A stretch of DNA of 64,000 nucleotides, from assembly GCF_000422845.1 (NCBI RefSeq), contig NZ_AUGV01000019.1:1-64000 (forward strand). Direction: 5' to 3'. The stretch is from Oceanobacter kriegii DSM 6294. Lineage in GTDB: Bacteria; Pseudomonadota; Gammaproteobacteria; Pseudomonadales; Oceanobacteraceae. Made by a program: the position numbers and the translations under genes. The notes beneath the pieces were generated by a model. That model saw only the letters and a program-made list of their open reading frames with translations. It ran no database searches and was not told the origin of the DNA. Below are positions 45,614 to 55,493 of this stretch, piece after piece. Every line of letters starts with the position of its first letter. The stretch's first letter is position 1.

Positions 45614-47497
45614 TCAGATGCGGCTCAGACGTTGCTCAATGGCGGCCAGAAGCTGTTCGGTATCCAGCTGAATGTCCTGCCACTGACGGGCTGGACTGGC
45701 GTGTTCAATGTAGCGATCCGGAATACCGCGTAACAGCACCGGACAGGCAATGCCCTGCTCGGCCATGGATTCCAGCACGGCGCTGCCAGCACCGCCCATG
45801 GTGGCGTTTTCTTCCAACGTCACCAGCAGGTCATGGTTGGCTGCCAGCTCGGCAATCAGCTGATGGTCGATCGGTTTTACAAAGCGCATGTCGGCAACGC
45901 TGGCATCCAGCGATTCCGCCACTTGCAGCGCATTGGCCAGAGGCGCACCGAACGCCAGAATGGCAACTCGTTTACCCGCTTCCGCCGCCGATTCACGCAT
46001 CATACGGCCTTTGCCCATTGGCAAGGATCGCATGGTGTTTTCTGGCACCGCACCGGTACCACTGCCACGTGGATAACGCACCGCCGCCGGGCCTTCAAAC
46101 TGATAGCCGGTGTACAGCATCTGACGGCATTCGTTTTCATCGGATGGTGTCATCACCACCAGATTCGGAATGCAGCGCAGGTAACTGAGATCGTAGGCGC
46201 CGTGGTGGGTTGGGCCATCTTCGCCGACCAGACCAGCACGGTCGATGGCAAACAGCACATCCAGATTTTGCAGCGCAACATCGTGAATCAGCTGATCGTA
46301 GGCCCGTTGCAGGAAGGTGGAGTAAATCGCCACCACCGGCTTGCTGCCTTCACAGGCCAGGCCCGCCGCCAGCGTCACAGCGTGCTGTTCAGCAATCGCC
46401 ACATCGTAGTAGCGATCCGGGTATTCATGGGAAAAACGAATCAGGTCAGAGCCTTCACGCATGGCTGGAGTAATGCCCGCCAAACGCTGGTCGGCAGCGG
46501 CCATGTCGCACAGCCACTCACCAAACACATTCGAATAGGTCGGTTTCGACTTACCCGCACTGGCACTGCTGGCGACCGGCTTGAGCGCGTGATAACCGAT
46601 AGGGTCCTGCTCTGCTGGCAGGAAGCCCTTGCCCTTGCGCGTCACAATGTGCAGGAAGCGCGGGCCCTTGAGTTCGGACAGGTTACGCAGGGTTTTCACC
46701 AGCTCTTCAATGTCGTGGCCATCCACCGGGCCAAAATAATTGAAGCCGAATTCTTCAAACAGGGTGCCCGGAGCCACCATGCCTTTCATATGTTCTTCGG
46801 TGCGGCGAGCAAATTCCCACGCCGCCGGAATCTTCTCCAGTACCTTTTTGCTGCCTGCGCGCATGGCAGAGTAGGTTTTGCTGGACCAGATTCGGGTCAG
46901 GTATTTGTTCAGAGCGCCAACGTTGTTGGAGATCGACATGTCGTTATCGTTGAGGATAACCAGCATGTCGGCCTTTTCGTGGCCGGCGTGGTTGAGGGCT
47001 TCAAACGCCATACCGGCGGTAATCGCACCGTCACCAATAACCGCCACGGTGTCTTGCTCGCGGCCTTGTTGGCGATGTGCCAAAGCCATGCCCAGCGCCG
47101 CACTGATGGAGGTGCTGGAATGCCCCACGCCAAAGGTGTCGTAGTCGGATTCGTCACGCGTCGGAAATGCCGCCGGGCCGTCTTCACGGCGGATTTTGGT
47201 CATTTGCTCGCGGCGGCCAGTCAGCACCTTGTGCGGATACGCCTGATGGCCCACGTCCCACACCAGTTGGTCGTCCGGAGTGCTGAACACGTAATGCAGG
47301 GCCACGGTCAATTCGACCACGCCCAGACCGGCAGCAAAGTGCCCGCCCGACTGGCCAACGCTGTAGAGCAGGAATTCGCGCAGTTGTCGGCAAACTTCCT
47401 GCAACTGCTCTGGCGGCAATTCTCGCAGGTCGGCAGGGCTGTTTATTGCGTCCAGTAACGGTGTTTCCGGGCGCAAACTCGGTATTTCGGTAAACAT
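45614..47497 (-). CDS. dxs: 1-deoxy-D-xylulose-5-phosphate synthase
   Basis: This 627-residue thiamine-diphosphate transketolase-like enzyme condenses pyruvate and glyceraldehyde 3-phosphate, the first step of the MEP isoprenoid route. Motifs: catalytic region [36 protein letters not shown], cofactor motif [18 protein letters not shown] then [15 protein letters not shown], and [15 protein letters not shown]. The ATG at 47497 is preferred over a TTG 21 bp upstream. It is the last gene of xseB-ispA-dxs, the standard gammaproteobacterial order that places prenyl precursor synthesis under one promoter. Confidence 0.97.
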   Translation of the reverse strand: MFTEIPSLRPETPLLDAINSPADLRELPPEQLQEVCRQLREFLLYSVGQSGGHFAAGLGVVELTVALHYVFSTPDDQLVWDVGHQAYPHKVLTGRREQMTKIRREDGPAAFPTRDESDYDTFGVGHSSTSISAALGMALAHRQQGREQDTVAVIGDGAITAGMAFEALNHAGHEKADMLVILNDNDMSISNNVGALNKYLTRIWSSKTYSAMRAGSKKVLEKIPAAWEFARRTEEHMKGMVAPGTLFEEFGFNYFGPVDGHDIEELVKTLRNLSELKGPRFLHIVTRKGKGFLPAEQDPIGYHALKPVASSASAGKSKPTYSNVFGEWLCDMAAADQRLAGITPAMREGSDLIRFSHEYPDRYYDVAIAEQHAVTLAAGLACEGSKPVVAIYSTFLQRAYDQLIHDVALQNLDVLFAIDRAGLVGEDGPTHHGAYDLSYLRCIPNLVVMTPSDENECRQMLYTGYQFEGPAAVRYPRGSGTGAVPENTMRSLPMGKGRMMRESAAEAGKRVAILAFGAPLANALQVAESLDASVADMRFVKPIDHQLIAELAANHDLLVTLEENATMGGAGSAVLESMAEQGIACPVLLRGIPDRYIEHASPARQWQDIQLDTEQLLAAIEQRLSRI

Positions 47498-47640
47498 CAC
47501 GGTCGAGTTTCCGGTCAATCAACCCGGACGTCGGCGTCTGAGCTGATGCGGGTTTGGCAAAAAAGGGCGACCATTCTAACGATTGTGGCCGTCAAAGAGT
47601 AGGCCAACCGTTGCTGACCCGTTATTCAGGGGGATTGTAG

Positions 47641-48540
47641 TCAATGATCCCGTTCGATGACGTAACGCGCCAACTGCTCCAGCAGGCGGGTTTCGCCCCC
47701 CTGCTGACGCAGGCAATCCAACGCTTCCAGCGCCTGTTCGACCAGTTCCCGGGCTTTCAAACGGGCTTCGTCCATTCCCAGCAAGGCCGGGTAGGTTGGC
47801 TTGTTGAGTGCCATGTCAGCACCTGCCTGCTTGCCCAGCGTGGCGGTATCGCCTTCAACATCGAGAATGTCGTCCTGCACCTGAAACGCCAAACCAATGG
47901 CTTCAGCGTAGGTTGTCAGCGCCTGTTGGCTGCTGTCAGGCAGCGGCCATTGCACCGCCATCGCACCCAGTTGCACCGACGCCAGAATCAAAGCACCGGT
48001 TTTGCCACGGTGCATGGCTTCCAGCTGCTGCAGGGTCATGGCTTTGCCAACATGGCCAAGGTCGATCGACTGACCACCAACCATACCAGCGGCACCCGCG
48101 GCACGCGCCAGCAAGCGGGTCATGGCAACCTGTTGCCCCGGCTGCAAGGAGGCATCTTCCAGCAGAATTTCGAACGCGCCGGTCAACAAGCCATCACCGG
48201 CCAGAATGGCGGTGGCTTCGTCGTAAGCGATGTGGGTGGTGGGTTTGCCACGGCGCAGATCGTCGTCGTCCATGGCTGGCAGATCATCGTGAATCAGGCT
48301 GTAGCTGTGGATCATTTCCATCGCCACAGCCGCAGAATGGGCTTGCTCGCTCTGGCCACCTACGGCCTCTGCGGCGGCCATGGCCAGCAGCGGGCGCAGG
48401 CGTTTGCCACCATTCAACAGGCCATAGTTCATGGCCTCGGCAAGGCGGGCGTCGAGGCTGCCAAGCTGGTCTACAGCCTGTTGCAGCAGGCCGTCCATTT
48501 GTTGCTGTACCTGACCCAGACGGGCTTTCAGATCGGTCAT
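47641..48540 (-). CDS. ispA: Farnesyl diphosphate synthase
   Basis: This 299-residue trans-prenyltransferase joins isopentenyl units to give farnesyl diphosphate. The first Asp-rich motif is [18 protein letters not shown], the second [38 protein letters not shown] starts the substrate-binding part. Length fits bacterial IspA. Its ATG overlaps the xseB stop codon (ATGA), and dxs follows after 143 bp. Confidence 0.96.
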   Translation of the reverse strand: MTDLKARLGQVQQQMDGLLQQAVDQLGSLDARLAEAMNYGLLNGGKRLRPLLAMAAAEAVGGQSEQAHSAAVAMEMIHSYSLIHDDLPAMDDDDLRRGKPTTHIAYDEATAILAGDGLLTGAFEILLEDASLQPGQQVAMTRLLARAAGAAGMVGGQSIDLGHVGKAMTLQQLEAMHRGKTGALILASVQLGAMAVQWPLPDSSQQALTTYAEAIGLAFQVQDDILDVEGDTATLGKQAGADMALNKPTYPALLGMDEARLKARELVEQALEALDCLRQQGGETRLLEQLARYVIERDH

Positions 48541-48785
48541 TCAAAGCCGCCTTGCTGTGGCGGTGTAAAGGCTTGCTCAACACTCTGGCCGTTCTGTTCA
48601 GTCAGCAGCCGTACTTTTTGCTCAGCGTCGGCCAATGCTTGCTGGCAGGCGCGGGTCAAACGCACCCCTTGCTCAAACGCACCCAGCGATTGCTCCAGTG
48701 TCATTTCGCCGCTTTCCAGCTGTTCCACCAGGCCCTCCAGTTGGGCCAACGACTGCTCAAAATCAAAATTCTGTTGTTCAGACAT
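48537..48785 (-). CDS. xseB: Exodeoxyribonuclease VII small subunit
   Basis: This 82-residue subunit of the nuclease that degrades single-stranded DNA is needed with XseA. The motif [20 protein letters not shown] and the following [20 protein letters not shown] form the helical hairpin typical of the family. The start at 48785 is the first that matches the family N-terminus; a longer in-frame stretch upstream ([10 protein letters not shown]) is not conserved in type. It overlaps ispA by ATGA. Confidence 0.94.
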   Translation of the reverse strand: MSEQQNFDFEQSLAQLEGLVEQLESGEMTLEQSLGAFEQGVRLTRACQQALADAEQKVRLLTEQNGQSVEQAFTPPQQGGFE

Positions 48786-48931
48786 ATCTGCACCTGTGTT
48801 CCATGGCGCAACAGTAGCGGTTGCGCCCCGCTTCAACAAGTCAGCGGGACGGATTTTGACCACTCGGAGGAAGAAACCAAATGTTTGTCTAAACTCATTT
48901 CAGGGTTCTGTGAATTCAAAAAGGAGCCGTT

Positions 48932-49690
48932 GTGGATCTCGCGACGCTGGTAGGAATTATTGGTGCATTCGCCATCGTGGTCATGGCGATGGTGATGGGT
49001 GGTGATATCGGTATGTTCATCAACGTACCCTCCATCCTGATCGTATTTGTCGGCAGCTTTTTTGCCGTAATGATCAAATACGAACTCGGCCAGGTGCTCG
49101 GTTTGGGCAAGGTGATGGGCAAGAGCTTTTCGTTCAAGCTCAGCAAGCCGGAAGTCATCATTGAAGAAGTGGTTGAACTGGCGGGCCTGGCTCGTAAGGG
49201 CGGCCTGCTGTCGCTGGAGGGCAAGGAAGTCAGTGATGATTTTCTGTCAAAAGGCATTCAGCTACTGGTCGATGGCCACGACCCGGACGTGGTGCGCACT
49301 ATTCTGTCGAAAGAAGCCAAGCTGGCCAGCGATCGTCATGACGTTGGCTCGTCTATTTTCGCCGCCCTCGGTGATACCGGCCCGGCGATGGGGATGATCG
49401 GTACCCTGATTGGTCTGGTGGCCATGCTGGCCAACATGGACGACCCCAAAACCATTGGCCCGGCGATGGCCGTGGCACTGCTGACCACGCTCTATGGCGC
49501 CATGTTGGCGACCATGTTCTCACTGCCAATTGCCGACAAGCTCAAGCTGCGTAAGGACGAGGAAGACCGTTTACGCGCCATGATCATCGATGCCCTGCTG
49601 GCCATTCAGGCCGGACAGAACCCGCGTGTGATTGAATCCATGCTGCAGGCCTACATTGCCGAAGGCAAACGCGCACCTTCAGGAGAATAA
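48932..49690 (+). CDS. pomA: Flagellar stator protein PomA (MotA family)
   Basis: This 252-residue channel subunit of the flagellar stator has four hydrophobic helices: two at the N-terminus (GIIGAFAIVVMAMVMGGDIG, PSILIVFVGSFFAVMIKYEL) and two in the second half (GMIGTLIGLVAMLANMDDP, MAVALLTTLYGAMLATMFSL). A cytoplasmic loop lies between the pairs and contacts the rotor. It resembles sodium-driven PomA more than MotA. The GTG start at 48932 has AAGGAG seven bases upstream. It is followed at 6 bp by pomB and then a PilZ gene, and is divergent from xseB. Confidence 0.95.
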   Translation: MDLATLVGIIGAFAIVVMAMVMGGDIGMFINVPSILIVFVGSFFAVMIKYELGQVLGLGKVMGKSFSFKLSKPEVIIEEVVELAGLARKGGLLSLEGKEVSDDFLSKGIQLLVDGHDPDVVRTILSKEAKLASDRHDVGSSIFAALGDTGPAMGMIGTLIGLVAMLANMDDPKTIGPAMAVALLTTLYGAMLATMFSLPIADKLKLRKDEEDRLRAMIIDALLAIQAGQNPRVIESMLQAYIAEGKRAPSGE

Positions 49691-49695
49691 GCCGT

Positions 49696-50676
49696 ATGTC
49701 TGCTGAAGAAGAACAGGATTGCCCCCCCTGCCCCGCGGGGCTACCCGGCTGGGTAGCGACCTTCGCCGACTTGATGTCGCTGTTGATGTGCTTTTTCGTA
49801 CTGTTGCTGTCGTTCTCGGAAATGGACGCACTGAAGTTCAAGCGACTGGCCGGTGAGCTGCGTAATGCCTTCGGTGTGCAAACCGTCGTTAACGCCGATG
49901 ATCCGCCCAAAGGCACCAGTGTGATTGCCCGCCATTTCAGTCCATCGATTCCGGAACCGACCCCGATCAACGAGGTACGGCAAAAAACCAGCGACATCAC
50001 CAAAAGCTCGCTGGAGGTGATGTGTCAGGACGAAATCACCCAGCAGGAAGAAGCCCAGAACGACATGGGCGAACAAACCCGCACCATCACCCAGCCGGAG
50101 CCGTCGGAAAGCAACGAGGCGACCGAGGAAAACGCCTTGCAGGTGGCCAACCTGCTGGAAGAGGAAATTGCCCAGGGTCAGATTGAAATTGAGACCGTCG
50201 GCCAGAAGATCATTATCCGGATTCAGCAACGGGGCACGTTTGCCTCTGGCTCCGACTACATTGCCGACCGCTTTCTGCCGGTGATCGACAAGATCCGGGC
50301 TGCGCTGGTGACCATTCCCGGCATGATTTCGGTGGAAGGCCATACCGACGACATCCCGGTCAGTGGCGGCCGTTTCCGCTCCAACTGGGCGCTGTCGGCA
50401 GCCCGGGCAGTGGCGTTTGCAGAAGAGCTGTTTATTGCCCCGGAACTGGATGAAAACCGTTTCCAGATCGTCGGTCATGGCTCGGCACGGCCACTGGTGC
50501 CAAATGAGGATACCCTCTCCCGGGCTCGTAACCGTCGGGTCGAAATCATTATCCTGCGTACCCGCCCCAACTCCGACGACGACGAGCCGGAAATCGAACC
50601 GGATATGGACAGAATCAACGATGCGGTGAATGCTGCACCAGAAGACTTTGAGTTGAGACCAAATGAAATCTTCTGA
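49696..50676 (+). CDS. pomB: Flagellar stator protein PomB (MotB family)
   Basis: This 326-residue protein has one membrane helix near residues 20-42 with the ion-binding Asp25 in VATFADLMSLLMCFFVLL. An acidic linker follows, then a C-terminal OmpA-like peptidoglycan-binding domain (EGHTDDIPVSGGRFRSNWAL, GHGSARPLVPNEDTLSRARN). The linker contains a 'plug'-like segment (EEENALQVANLLEEEIAQGQ region). With PomA it forms the sodium channel that powers flagellar rotation. It ends inside the next gene, which overlaps it by 14 bp. Confidence 0.95.
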   Translation: MSAEEEQDCPPCPAGLPGWVATFADLMSLLMCFFVLLLSFSEMDALKFKRLAGELRNAFGVQTVVNADDPPKGTSVIARHFSPSIPEPTPINEVRQKTSDITKSSLEVMCQDEITQQEEAQNDMGEQTRTITQPEPSESNEATEENALQVANLLEEEIAQGQIEIETVGQKIIIRIQQRGTFASGSDYIADRFLPVIDKIRAALVTIPGMISVEGHTDDIPVSGGRFRSNWALSAARAVAFAEELFIAPELDENRFQIVGHGSARPLVPNEDTLSRARNRRVEIIILRTRPNSDDDEPEIEPDMDRINDAVNAAPEDFELRPNEIF

Positions 50677-51298
50677 TTCCAACACGCCATGGGATGGCGT
50701 CGAACGACGTGAATACTTTCGCCTGGACGACCGCGCCCTGCTGGGGCTCGAGATCATCGAACGGCTGGAAGACGTTGCCCCGGAAATCGGTTCCCTGCAA
50801 CAACTGGAACAGCAGATTTCCACCCTGCTGTATCGGGTGGAATCCAAGCACCCGGACATTGCCCAGCTGTTGCAGTTAATGAACCAGAAGCTAAACCGGG
50901 TCGCCGGTCTGGATCAGGACCCCAATGTGTCGATCCCGGACAAACCGGTCGACATCAACCTGAGTGCTTGCGGCATCCGTTTTGAAACCTCGGTAGACCT
51001 TGAAGCGGCCCGCTTTATCCGGCTGCACCTGACCTTGTTACCGGATCATATGAATCTGGTGCTGACCTCCCGCATTGTGGCGCTGGAAGCCGGTTCAGCG
51101 GCGGGTATGACGCTGGTGCGAGCAGCCTTCGAGCCGGTTGATGAAAACAATCTTGAAGTGCTGGTTCAGCATATGATGCAGCTGCAACGGCGGCAGGTAA
51201 AAGCCACCCTTGATGCCAAGGCGCTGGCCGCTGTTGCCAACACGGCCCCTGAAGCAGCCACGGAAAAAGCCAACCCGCCCCTAGATCAGCCAGACTGA
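50663..51298 (+). CDS. PilZ-domain protein downstream of the stator genes
   Basis: This 211-residue protein has the c-di-GMP-binding signs of a PilZ domain: an RxxxR box in VERREYFRLDD and a D/NxSxxG box in VDINLSACGIRFE (about 93-103), separated by an unusually long helical insert of about 70 residues. It ends in a Pro/Glu/Ala tail. Its start lies 14 bp inside pomB, so translation is coupled to the stator, and it may act as a c-di-GMP-dependent brake or assembly factor on the motor. That role is inferred from context; YcgR-type proteins behave so in other bacteria. Confidence 0.8.
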   Translation: MKSSDSNTPWDGVERREYFRLDDRALLGLEIIERLEDVAPEIGSLQQLEQQISTLLYRVESKHPDIAQLLQLMNQKLNRVAGLDQDPNVSIPDKPVDINLSACGIRFETSVDLEAARFIRLHLTLLPDHMNLVLTSRIVALEAGSAAGMTLVRAAFEPVDENNLEVLVQHMMQLQRRQVKATLDAKALAAVANTAPEAATEKANPPLDQPD

Positions 51299-51351
51299 CC
51301 ACGACCGGCTTTGGTATGATGCAGGCTCCGACATTCGAGTTTGCTGACACC

Positions 51352-52077
51352 ATGGCCGCCCCACGCATTTACACCCCGGAACCCCTTACCGTCGACGCCA
51401 CCATCAGTCTGGAAGAACAAGCCAGCATCCACCTGCTCAGGGTGCTGCGCATGGCCGTTGGCGACCCGATTCGGCTGTTTAACGGCGACGGTAACGAGTA
51501 TCAGGCAGAGATTGTTCAGGCCGGCAAAAAGCAAGCTGACGTTCGTGTACGCGGCATCAATCAAAGCGATGAAGAGCTGCCGCTGAACATTCAATTGGGA
51601 CAGGTGATTTCGAAAGGCGACAAGATGGACTTCACCATCCAGAAAGCCACCGAATTAGGGGTTTCTGCCATCACCCCACTGATCAGTGAGCGCTGTGACG
51701 TGCGCCTTAAAGGCGACCGCATGGACAAGAAGCTGGAGCACTGGCGCAAGGTGGCCATTTCGGCCTGTGAACAGAGCGGCCGCAACCGCATCCCCGAGAT
51801 TCTGCCAGTGCAGCAGATGAGTGACTGGGTGCAGGACTGCGATGCCAACCTGAAACTGATTCTGCACCCGCACAACCAGAAACCTCTGGCTACCCTCGAC
51901 AAGCCCTACAGCATTGCGCTGATGGTCGGTCCGGAAGGCGGCTTTACCGAAGCCGAAGTAGCGCAGGCCCAACAGGCAGAATTTTCCGGCCTGATTTTGG
52001 GCCCACGTATTTTACGTACCGAAACCGCGGCATTGGCGGCGGTGTCAGTATTGCAGTACGTCTGGGGCGATTTTTAA
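51352..52077 (+). CDS. rsmE: 16S rRNA m3U1498 methyltransferase RsmE
   Basis: This 241-residue SPOUT methyltransferase modifies U1498 of 16S rRNA. It has an N-terminal PUA-like domain (RIYTPEPLTVDATISLEEQA, HLLRVLRMAVGDPIRLFNGDG) and a C-terminal knotted catalytic domain (LMVGPEGGFTEAEVAQAQ, LGPRILRTETAALAAVSV). The start at 51352 gives the normal family length, although the ribosome site is weak; a longer frame begins 36 bp earlier. It follows the PilZ gene on the same strand. Confidence 0.95.
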   Translation: MAAPRIYTPEPLTVDATISLEEQASIHLLRVLRMAVGDPIRLFNGDGNEYQAEIVQAGKKQADVRVRGINQSDEELPLNIQLGQVISKGDKMDFTIQKATELGVSAITPLISERCDVRLKGDRMDKKLEHWRKVAISACEQSGRNRIPEILPVQQMSDWVQDCDANLKLILHPHNQKPLATLDKPYSIALMVGPEGGFTEAEVAQAQQAEFSGLILGPRILRTETAALAAVSVLQYVWGDF

Positions 52078-52091
52078 TCAGAACAGCAAAC

Positions 52092-52176
52092 GACAAACCC
52101 CGAGGTTTGTCAGCTGCTCGGGTTTGCAAATGGCCAGTTTTACAAATGACTGAATAGGATGGGCACTTGTGCCCAT
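52092..52176. repeat. Two perfect hairpins after rsmE
   Basis: GACAAACC-CCGA-GGTTTGTC (52092-52111) and ATGGGCAC-TT-GTGCCCAT (52159-52176) lie in the convergent spacer between rsmE and the FRAG1-like gene. Neither has a clear T-tract, so a rho-independent terminator role is only possible. Confidence 0.5.
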
Positions 52177-52186
52177 CACAGCCCCG

Positions 52187-52846
52187 CTACTCCTGCCCGA
52201 TACTGATGCGCACGTCCTTCCAGTCCCACCAGCTACTGATAAAGTAAAAACCGATAAACAGCGTCGCCCACCATTCGATGATGCGCTTGCCGTTGGTCAT
52301 TTCAACGCCGATGGTGACGCCCGCAAAAGCAATAAACTGGAACCACAGCAACGCGATCAACACGGTTTTAAACCAGAAAGACGGCACCTGAAAACCGCTG
52401 CGACGAGCGCGGAAAATCAGCACATAGTTAATGGTCAAAGCGATCAGCATGCCCTGGAAAAACAGGTTGGCGCCCTTCACATGCACGGTCCAGTTAGTGT
52501 CGGCTTTTTCCGGCAACAACACCGCCGTCCCGGCCAGCAAACCAACCGCCGCCAGCACCCCAAAAAAGCTCATAAAGCCACGACTGACCTTGCCCGCCAC
52601 CGGTGCCAGCCACACTGACATCAGCATCCACCAGACCACAAAATACACACAGGCCGCGACCATACCGCCACGGAAAATAAAACCGCCGTCGCCCTTCATG
52701 CCGGTGTGGGTAATGTCGGTACAGCCTTCAATAAAGGGGTTACAGATTTCTGCCGTGCCCTGTAGCGCCGCTACCCAGTAGGTAACCGCGATGGTGCCCA
52801 TCGACAGCAAAAAACTCATCAAGGCGATATGACGACCAAACGACAT
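52187..52846 (-). CDS. FRAG1/DRAM/Sfk1-like six-helix membrane protein
   Basis: This 219-residue membrane protein has about six hydrophobic helices: HIALMSFLLSMGTIAVTYWV, then VAACVYFVVWWMLMSV, FMSFFGVLAAVGLLAG and others. Between helix 1 and 2 is the conserved extracytoplasmic loop with two cysteines (ICNPFIEGCTDITHTG), the pattern I associate with the FRAG1/DRAM/Sfk1 family. The start at 52846 is favoured by GGGAG seven bases upstream; an upstream in-frame ATG at 52882 is possible. The function in bacteria is unknown. It is divergent from radA. Confidence 0.6.
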   Translation of the reverse strand: MSFGRHIALMSFLLSMGTIAVTYWVAALQGTAEICNPFIEGCTDITHTGMKGDGGFIFRGGMVAACVYFVVWWMLMSVWLAPVAGKVSRGFMSFFGVLAAVGLLAGTAVLLPEKADTNWTVHVKGANLFFQGMLIALTINYVLIFRARRSGFQVPSFWFKTVLIALLWFQFIAFAGVTIGVEMTNGKRIIEWWATLFIGFYFISSWWDWKDVRISIGQE

Positions 52847-52958
52847 GTCAGCTCCCGTAGTGAAATTCAAATCGGTGGCCATTATGCCCGCCCCACTGCC
52901 CTTGTGCAGCGTGTTATTCTGCATTCCATCGAGATAGCAGGGTGTAGAGTTCAACGAC

Positions 52959-54329
52959 ATGGCCAAGAAAAAAACCGCCTACGTTTGCAATGACTGTGGC
53001 ACAGACCACTCCAAATGGCAGGGCCAATGTACCGGCTGTGGTGCCTGGAACACCTTGCAGGAATTTGTGGTGTCGTCGTCCAAAACCGCCGCCCGCAGCC
53101 AGAACTTTGGAGGCTACGCCGGTGCTGCCGGACAAGCGGGAATCCAGACGCTGGCCAGCGTCGACCTGGCTGAACGGCCGCGCTTCAGCTCCGGCATGCA
53201 GGAATTCGACCGAGTGTTGGGTGGTGGTCTGGTGCCGGGTTCAGCGATTCTGATTGGCGGTCATCCGGGTGCAGGTAAGTCCACACTACTGCTGCAAACC
53301 ATGTGTCATCTGGCGGCTCAAATGCCTGCCCTCTATGTGACCGGTGAAGAAAGCCTGCAACAGGTGGCGCTGCGTGCCCATCGACTGGGACTGCCCACCG
53401 ACAAGCTCAGCATGCTCAGCGAAACCAGCGTCGAACAGCTGATCAATACCTTGCAGCAGCACAAACCGTCGATTGTGGTAATCGACTCGATTCAGGTGAT
53501 GCACGTCGAGGGGGTGGAGTCCGCCCCGGGTTCGGTGTCCCAGGTACGCGAAAGTGCCGCCATGCTGACCCGCTTTGCCAAGCAAACCAACACCGTGCTG
53601 TTACTGGTGGGCCACGTAACCAAAGACGGCACACTGGCGGGCCCGAAAGTGCTCGAACACATGATCGACTGCTCCATCATGCTGGAAGGCTCTGGCGACA
53701 GTCGTTACCGCACTCTGCGAGGCATCAAGAACCGTTTTGGCGCCATTAACGAACTTGGCGTATTTGCGATGCTGGACACCGGCCTGCGGGAAGTAAAAAA
53801 CCCCAGCTCAATCTTCCTCAGCCGCGACGACAACCCGTCGCCGGGCAGTGTGGTGATGGTGATCTGGGAAGGCACCCGGCCCTTGCTGGTCGAGATTCAG
53901 GCCTTGGTCGACGACAGCCATTTTGGTCATCCAAAACGGGTGGCCGTCGGTCTCGATCAGAACCGTCTGAACCTGCTGCTGGCGGCGCTGCACCGCCACG
54001 GCGGTATCGCCCTCGGCGATCAGGATGTCTATATCAACGTCGTGGGTGGTGTGAAGGTAACCGAAACCAGTGCCGACCTGGCCTTGCTGATTGCCGCCCT
54101 GTCGAGCTTCCGCGACAGCGCCATTCCACAGGATACGATTGTGTTTGGTGAGGTGGGATTATCGGGTGAAATTCGCCCGGTGCCGTCCGGTCAGGAACGT
54201 ATTCGGGAAGCCGCCAAACATGGCTTCAAGCGCGCCATTGTGCCCAAGGCCAATATGCCGAAACAGTCTCCGGAAGGTATGACGGTGATTGGGGTTGAGC
54301 GCCTGCAACAGGCGCTCGAAGCGATCTGA
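52959..54329 (+). CDS. radA: DNA repair protein RadA (Sms)
   Basis: This 456-residue branch-migration ATPase of homologous recombination has an N-terminal four-cysteine zinc finger (YVCNDCGTDHSKWQGQCTGC), RecA-like Walker A GGHPGAGKSTLLLQT, the RadA-specific KNRFG motif in LRGIKNRFGAINELG and a C-terminal Lon-protease-like domain (VGGVKVTETSADLALLIAAL). Length fits the family. Its stop codon lies in a palindrome that also covers the mnhG stop codon. Confidence 0.97.
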   Translation: MAKKKTAYVCNDCGTDHSKWQGQCTGCGAWNTLQEFVVSSSKTAARSQNFGGYAGAAGQAGIQTLASVDLAERPRFSSGMQEFDRVLGGGLVPGSAILIGGHPGAGKSTLLLQTMCHLAAQMPALYVTGEESLQQVALRAHRLGLPTDKLSMLSETSVEQLINTLQQHKPSIVVIDSIQVMHVEGVESAPGSVSQVRESAAMLTRFAKQTNTVLLLVGHVTKDGTLAGPKVLEHMIDCSIMLEGSGDSRYRTLRGIKNRFGAINELGVFAMLDTGLREVKNPSSIFLSRDDNPSPGSVVMVIWEGTRPLLVEIQALVDDSHFGHPKRVAVGLDQNRLNLLLAALHRHGGIALGDQDVYINVVGGVKVTETSADLALLIAALSSFRDSAIPQDTIVFGEVGLSGEIRPVPSGQERIREAAKHGFKRAIVPKANMPKQSPEGMTVIGVERLQQALEAI

Positions 54330-54337
54330 TCGGACGA

Positions 54338-54730
54338 TCAGTGCTCTGCGGGACGCTGTTCATCCGTGGTCGGCTGCTCTGGCGCTTTACGATCACGGAC
54401 TTTTTCAGCCAGCTCGCTGTTGGCCGTGCCTTTCAACATCGACACCCGACGGTGCAGTGATGCCTTGGCAATCATATAGGCCGACACCGGCGCGGTGATA
54501 AACAGGAACAGGCTGATGACCATTTCCTGAATACTCAGGCCACGGCCCTCGGCCACGTGCAAACACATGGAAGCAATCAGGATACAGCCAATCCCCAGCG
54601 TGGTGGTTTTGGTCGGCGCGTGCAAGCGGGTGTAAACATCCGGCAGTTTGACCATGCCGACCGCACCGATCAGCACAAACAAACCACCCAATACCAGCAA
54701 AAACGACGCAACCCATTCAAGTACGGTCAC
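54338..54730 (-). CDS. mnhG: Mrp Na+/H+ antiporter subunit G
   Basis: This 130-residue membrane protein has three helices (VLEWVASFLLVLGGLFVLIG and following) and the family signature VKLPDVYTRLHAPTKTTTLG. It is the last gene of the six-gene Mrp operon, with a polar C-terminal tail of about 30 residues. Its stop codon sits 9 bp from the convergent radA stop. MnhG is essential for complex assembly in studied Mrp systems. Confidence 0.93.
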   Translation of the reverse strand: MTVLEWVASFLLVLGGLFVLIGAVGMVKLPDVYTRLHAPTKTTTLGIGCILIASMCLHVAEGRGLSIQEMVISLFLFITAPVSAYMIAKASLHRRVSMLKGTANSELAEKVRDRKAPEQPTTDEQRPAEH

Positions 54731-54741
54731 TGCACTTTCTC

Positions 54742-55011
54742 CTACTCAATGATGTCGCCGCGCAACAGGTATTTGGACAACGCCGAGGTACTCACAAAGC
54801 CCAACATGGCAATCAGCAACGCTGCTTCGTAGTACAACGCGGTCTGGAAATAGATACCCAGTAACACAATCAGCGCGATGCAGTTAATGTACATGGTATC
54901 CAGCGCCAGAATGCGGTCGGTCACGGTAGGACCAATGATCAGACGCCAGGCATTCAGCACCAGCGCCAGACCCACCAGCACGGCAACGCCAAGCAGTACG
55001 GTTGCTAGCAT
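54742..55011 (-). CDS. mnhF: Mrp Na+/H+ antiporter subunit F
   Basis: This 89-residue small membrane protein has three helices and the family signature GPTVTDRILALDTMYINCIAL. Its start lies 7 bp inside mnhE, so translation is coupled. Confidence 0.93.
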   Translation of the reverse strand: MLATVLLGVAVLVGLALVLNAWRLIIGPTVTDRILALDTMYINCIALIVLLGIYFQTALYYEAALLIAMLGFVSTSALSKYLLRGDIIE

Positions 55012-55493
55012 GAGAAAATCTCCTTCAGTGGCGTTTCATAGCGCTGCTTGATCGACTGAATCACATCGTCCTCGGTCTTCATGTGCAGCACATGCACGTA
55101 CAGCCACTTCATGTCTTCGGAAAAATCGACACTGACGGTGCCCGGTGTCAGTGAAATGGTGCTGGCCAGCACTGCCAGCGGGAATTCCCCTTCCAGATCC
55201 AGCGGCAAAGCCACCAGACCAGGGCGCAGGCTGGAGTTCGGGGACAATACCCGGATCGCCACTTCAAAGTTGGACAGCAGAATGTCCCACAGCACCATCA
55301 GGAAGTATTTCAGCGCCTTGAACGGCTTCTGTACCTTCGGATGGTCGTCACTCATAGGCGCTACCAACAGGCAGATACCAATGCTGAGCATCAAGCCCAG
55401 CACCAGATGACCGGTGCTGAAATCGTTCAGAAACAGCCACACCAACGTCAGCATGACGGCATGCAGCGGCATAGGGAAAAGACGTTTGATCAT
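55005..55493 (-). CDS. mnhE: Mrp Na+/H+ antiporter subunit E
   Basis: This 162-residue subunit has two N-terminal helices (MPLHAVMLTLVWLFLNDF, HLVLGLMLSIGICLLVAPM) and a cytoplasmic beta domain with the family pattern STISLTPGTVSVDFSEDMKW and YVHVLHM. It overlaps mnhD by ATGA. Confidence 0.93.
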   Translation of the reverse strand: MIKRLFPMPLHAVMLTLVWLFLNDFSTGHLVLGLMLSIGICLLVAPMSDDHPKVQKPFKALKYFLMVLWDILLSNFEVAIRVLSPNSSLRPGLVALPLDLEGEFPLAVLASTISLTPGTVSVDFSEDMKWLYVHVLHMKTEDDVIQSIKQRYETPLKEIFSC

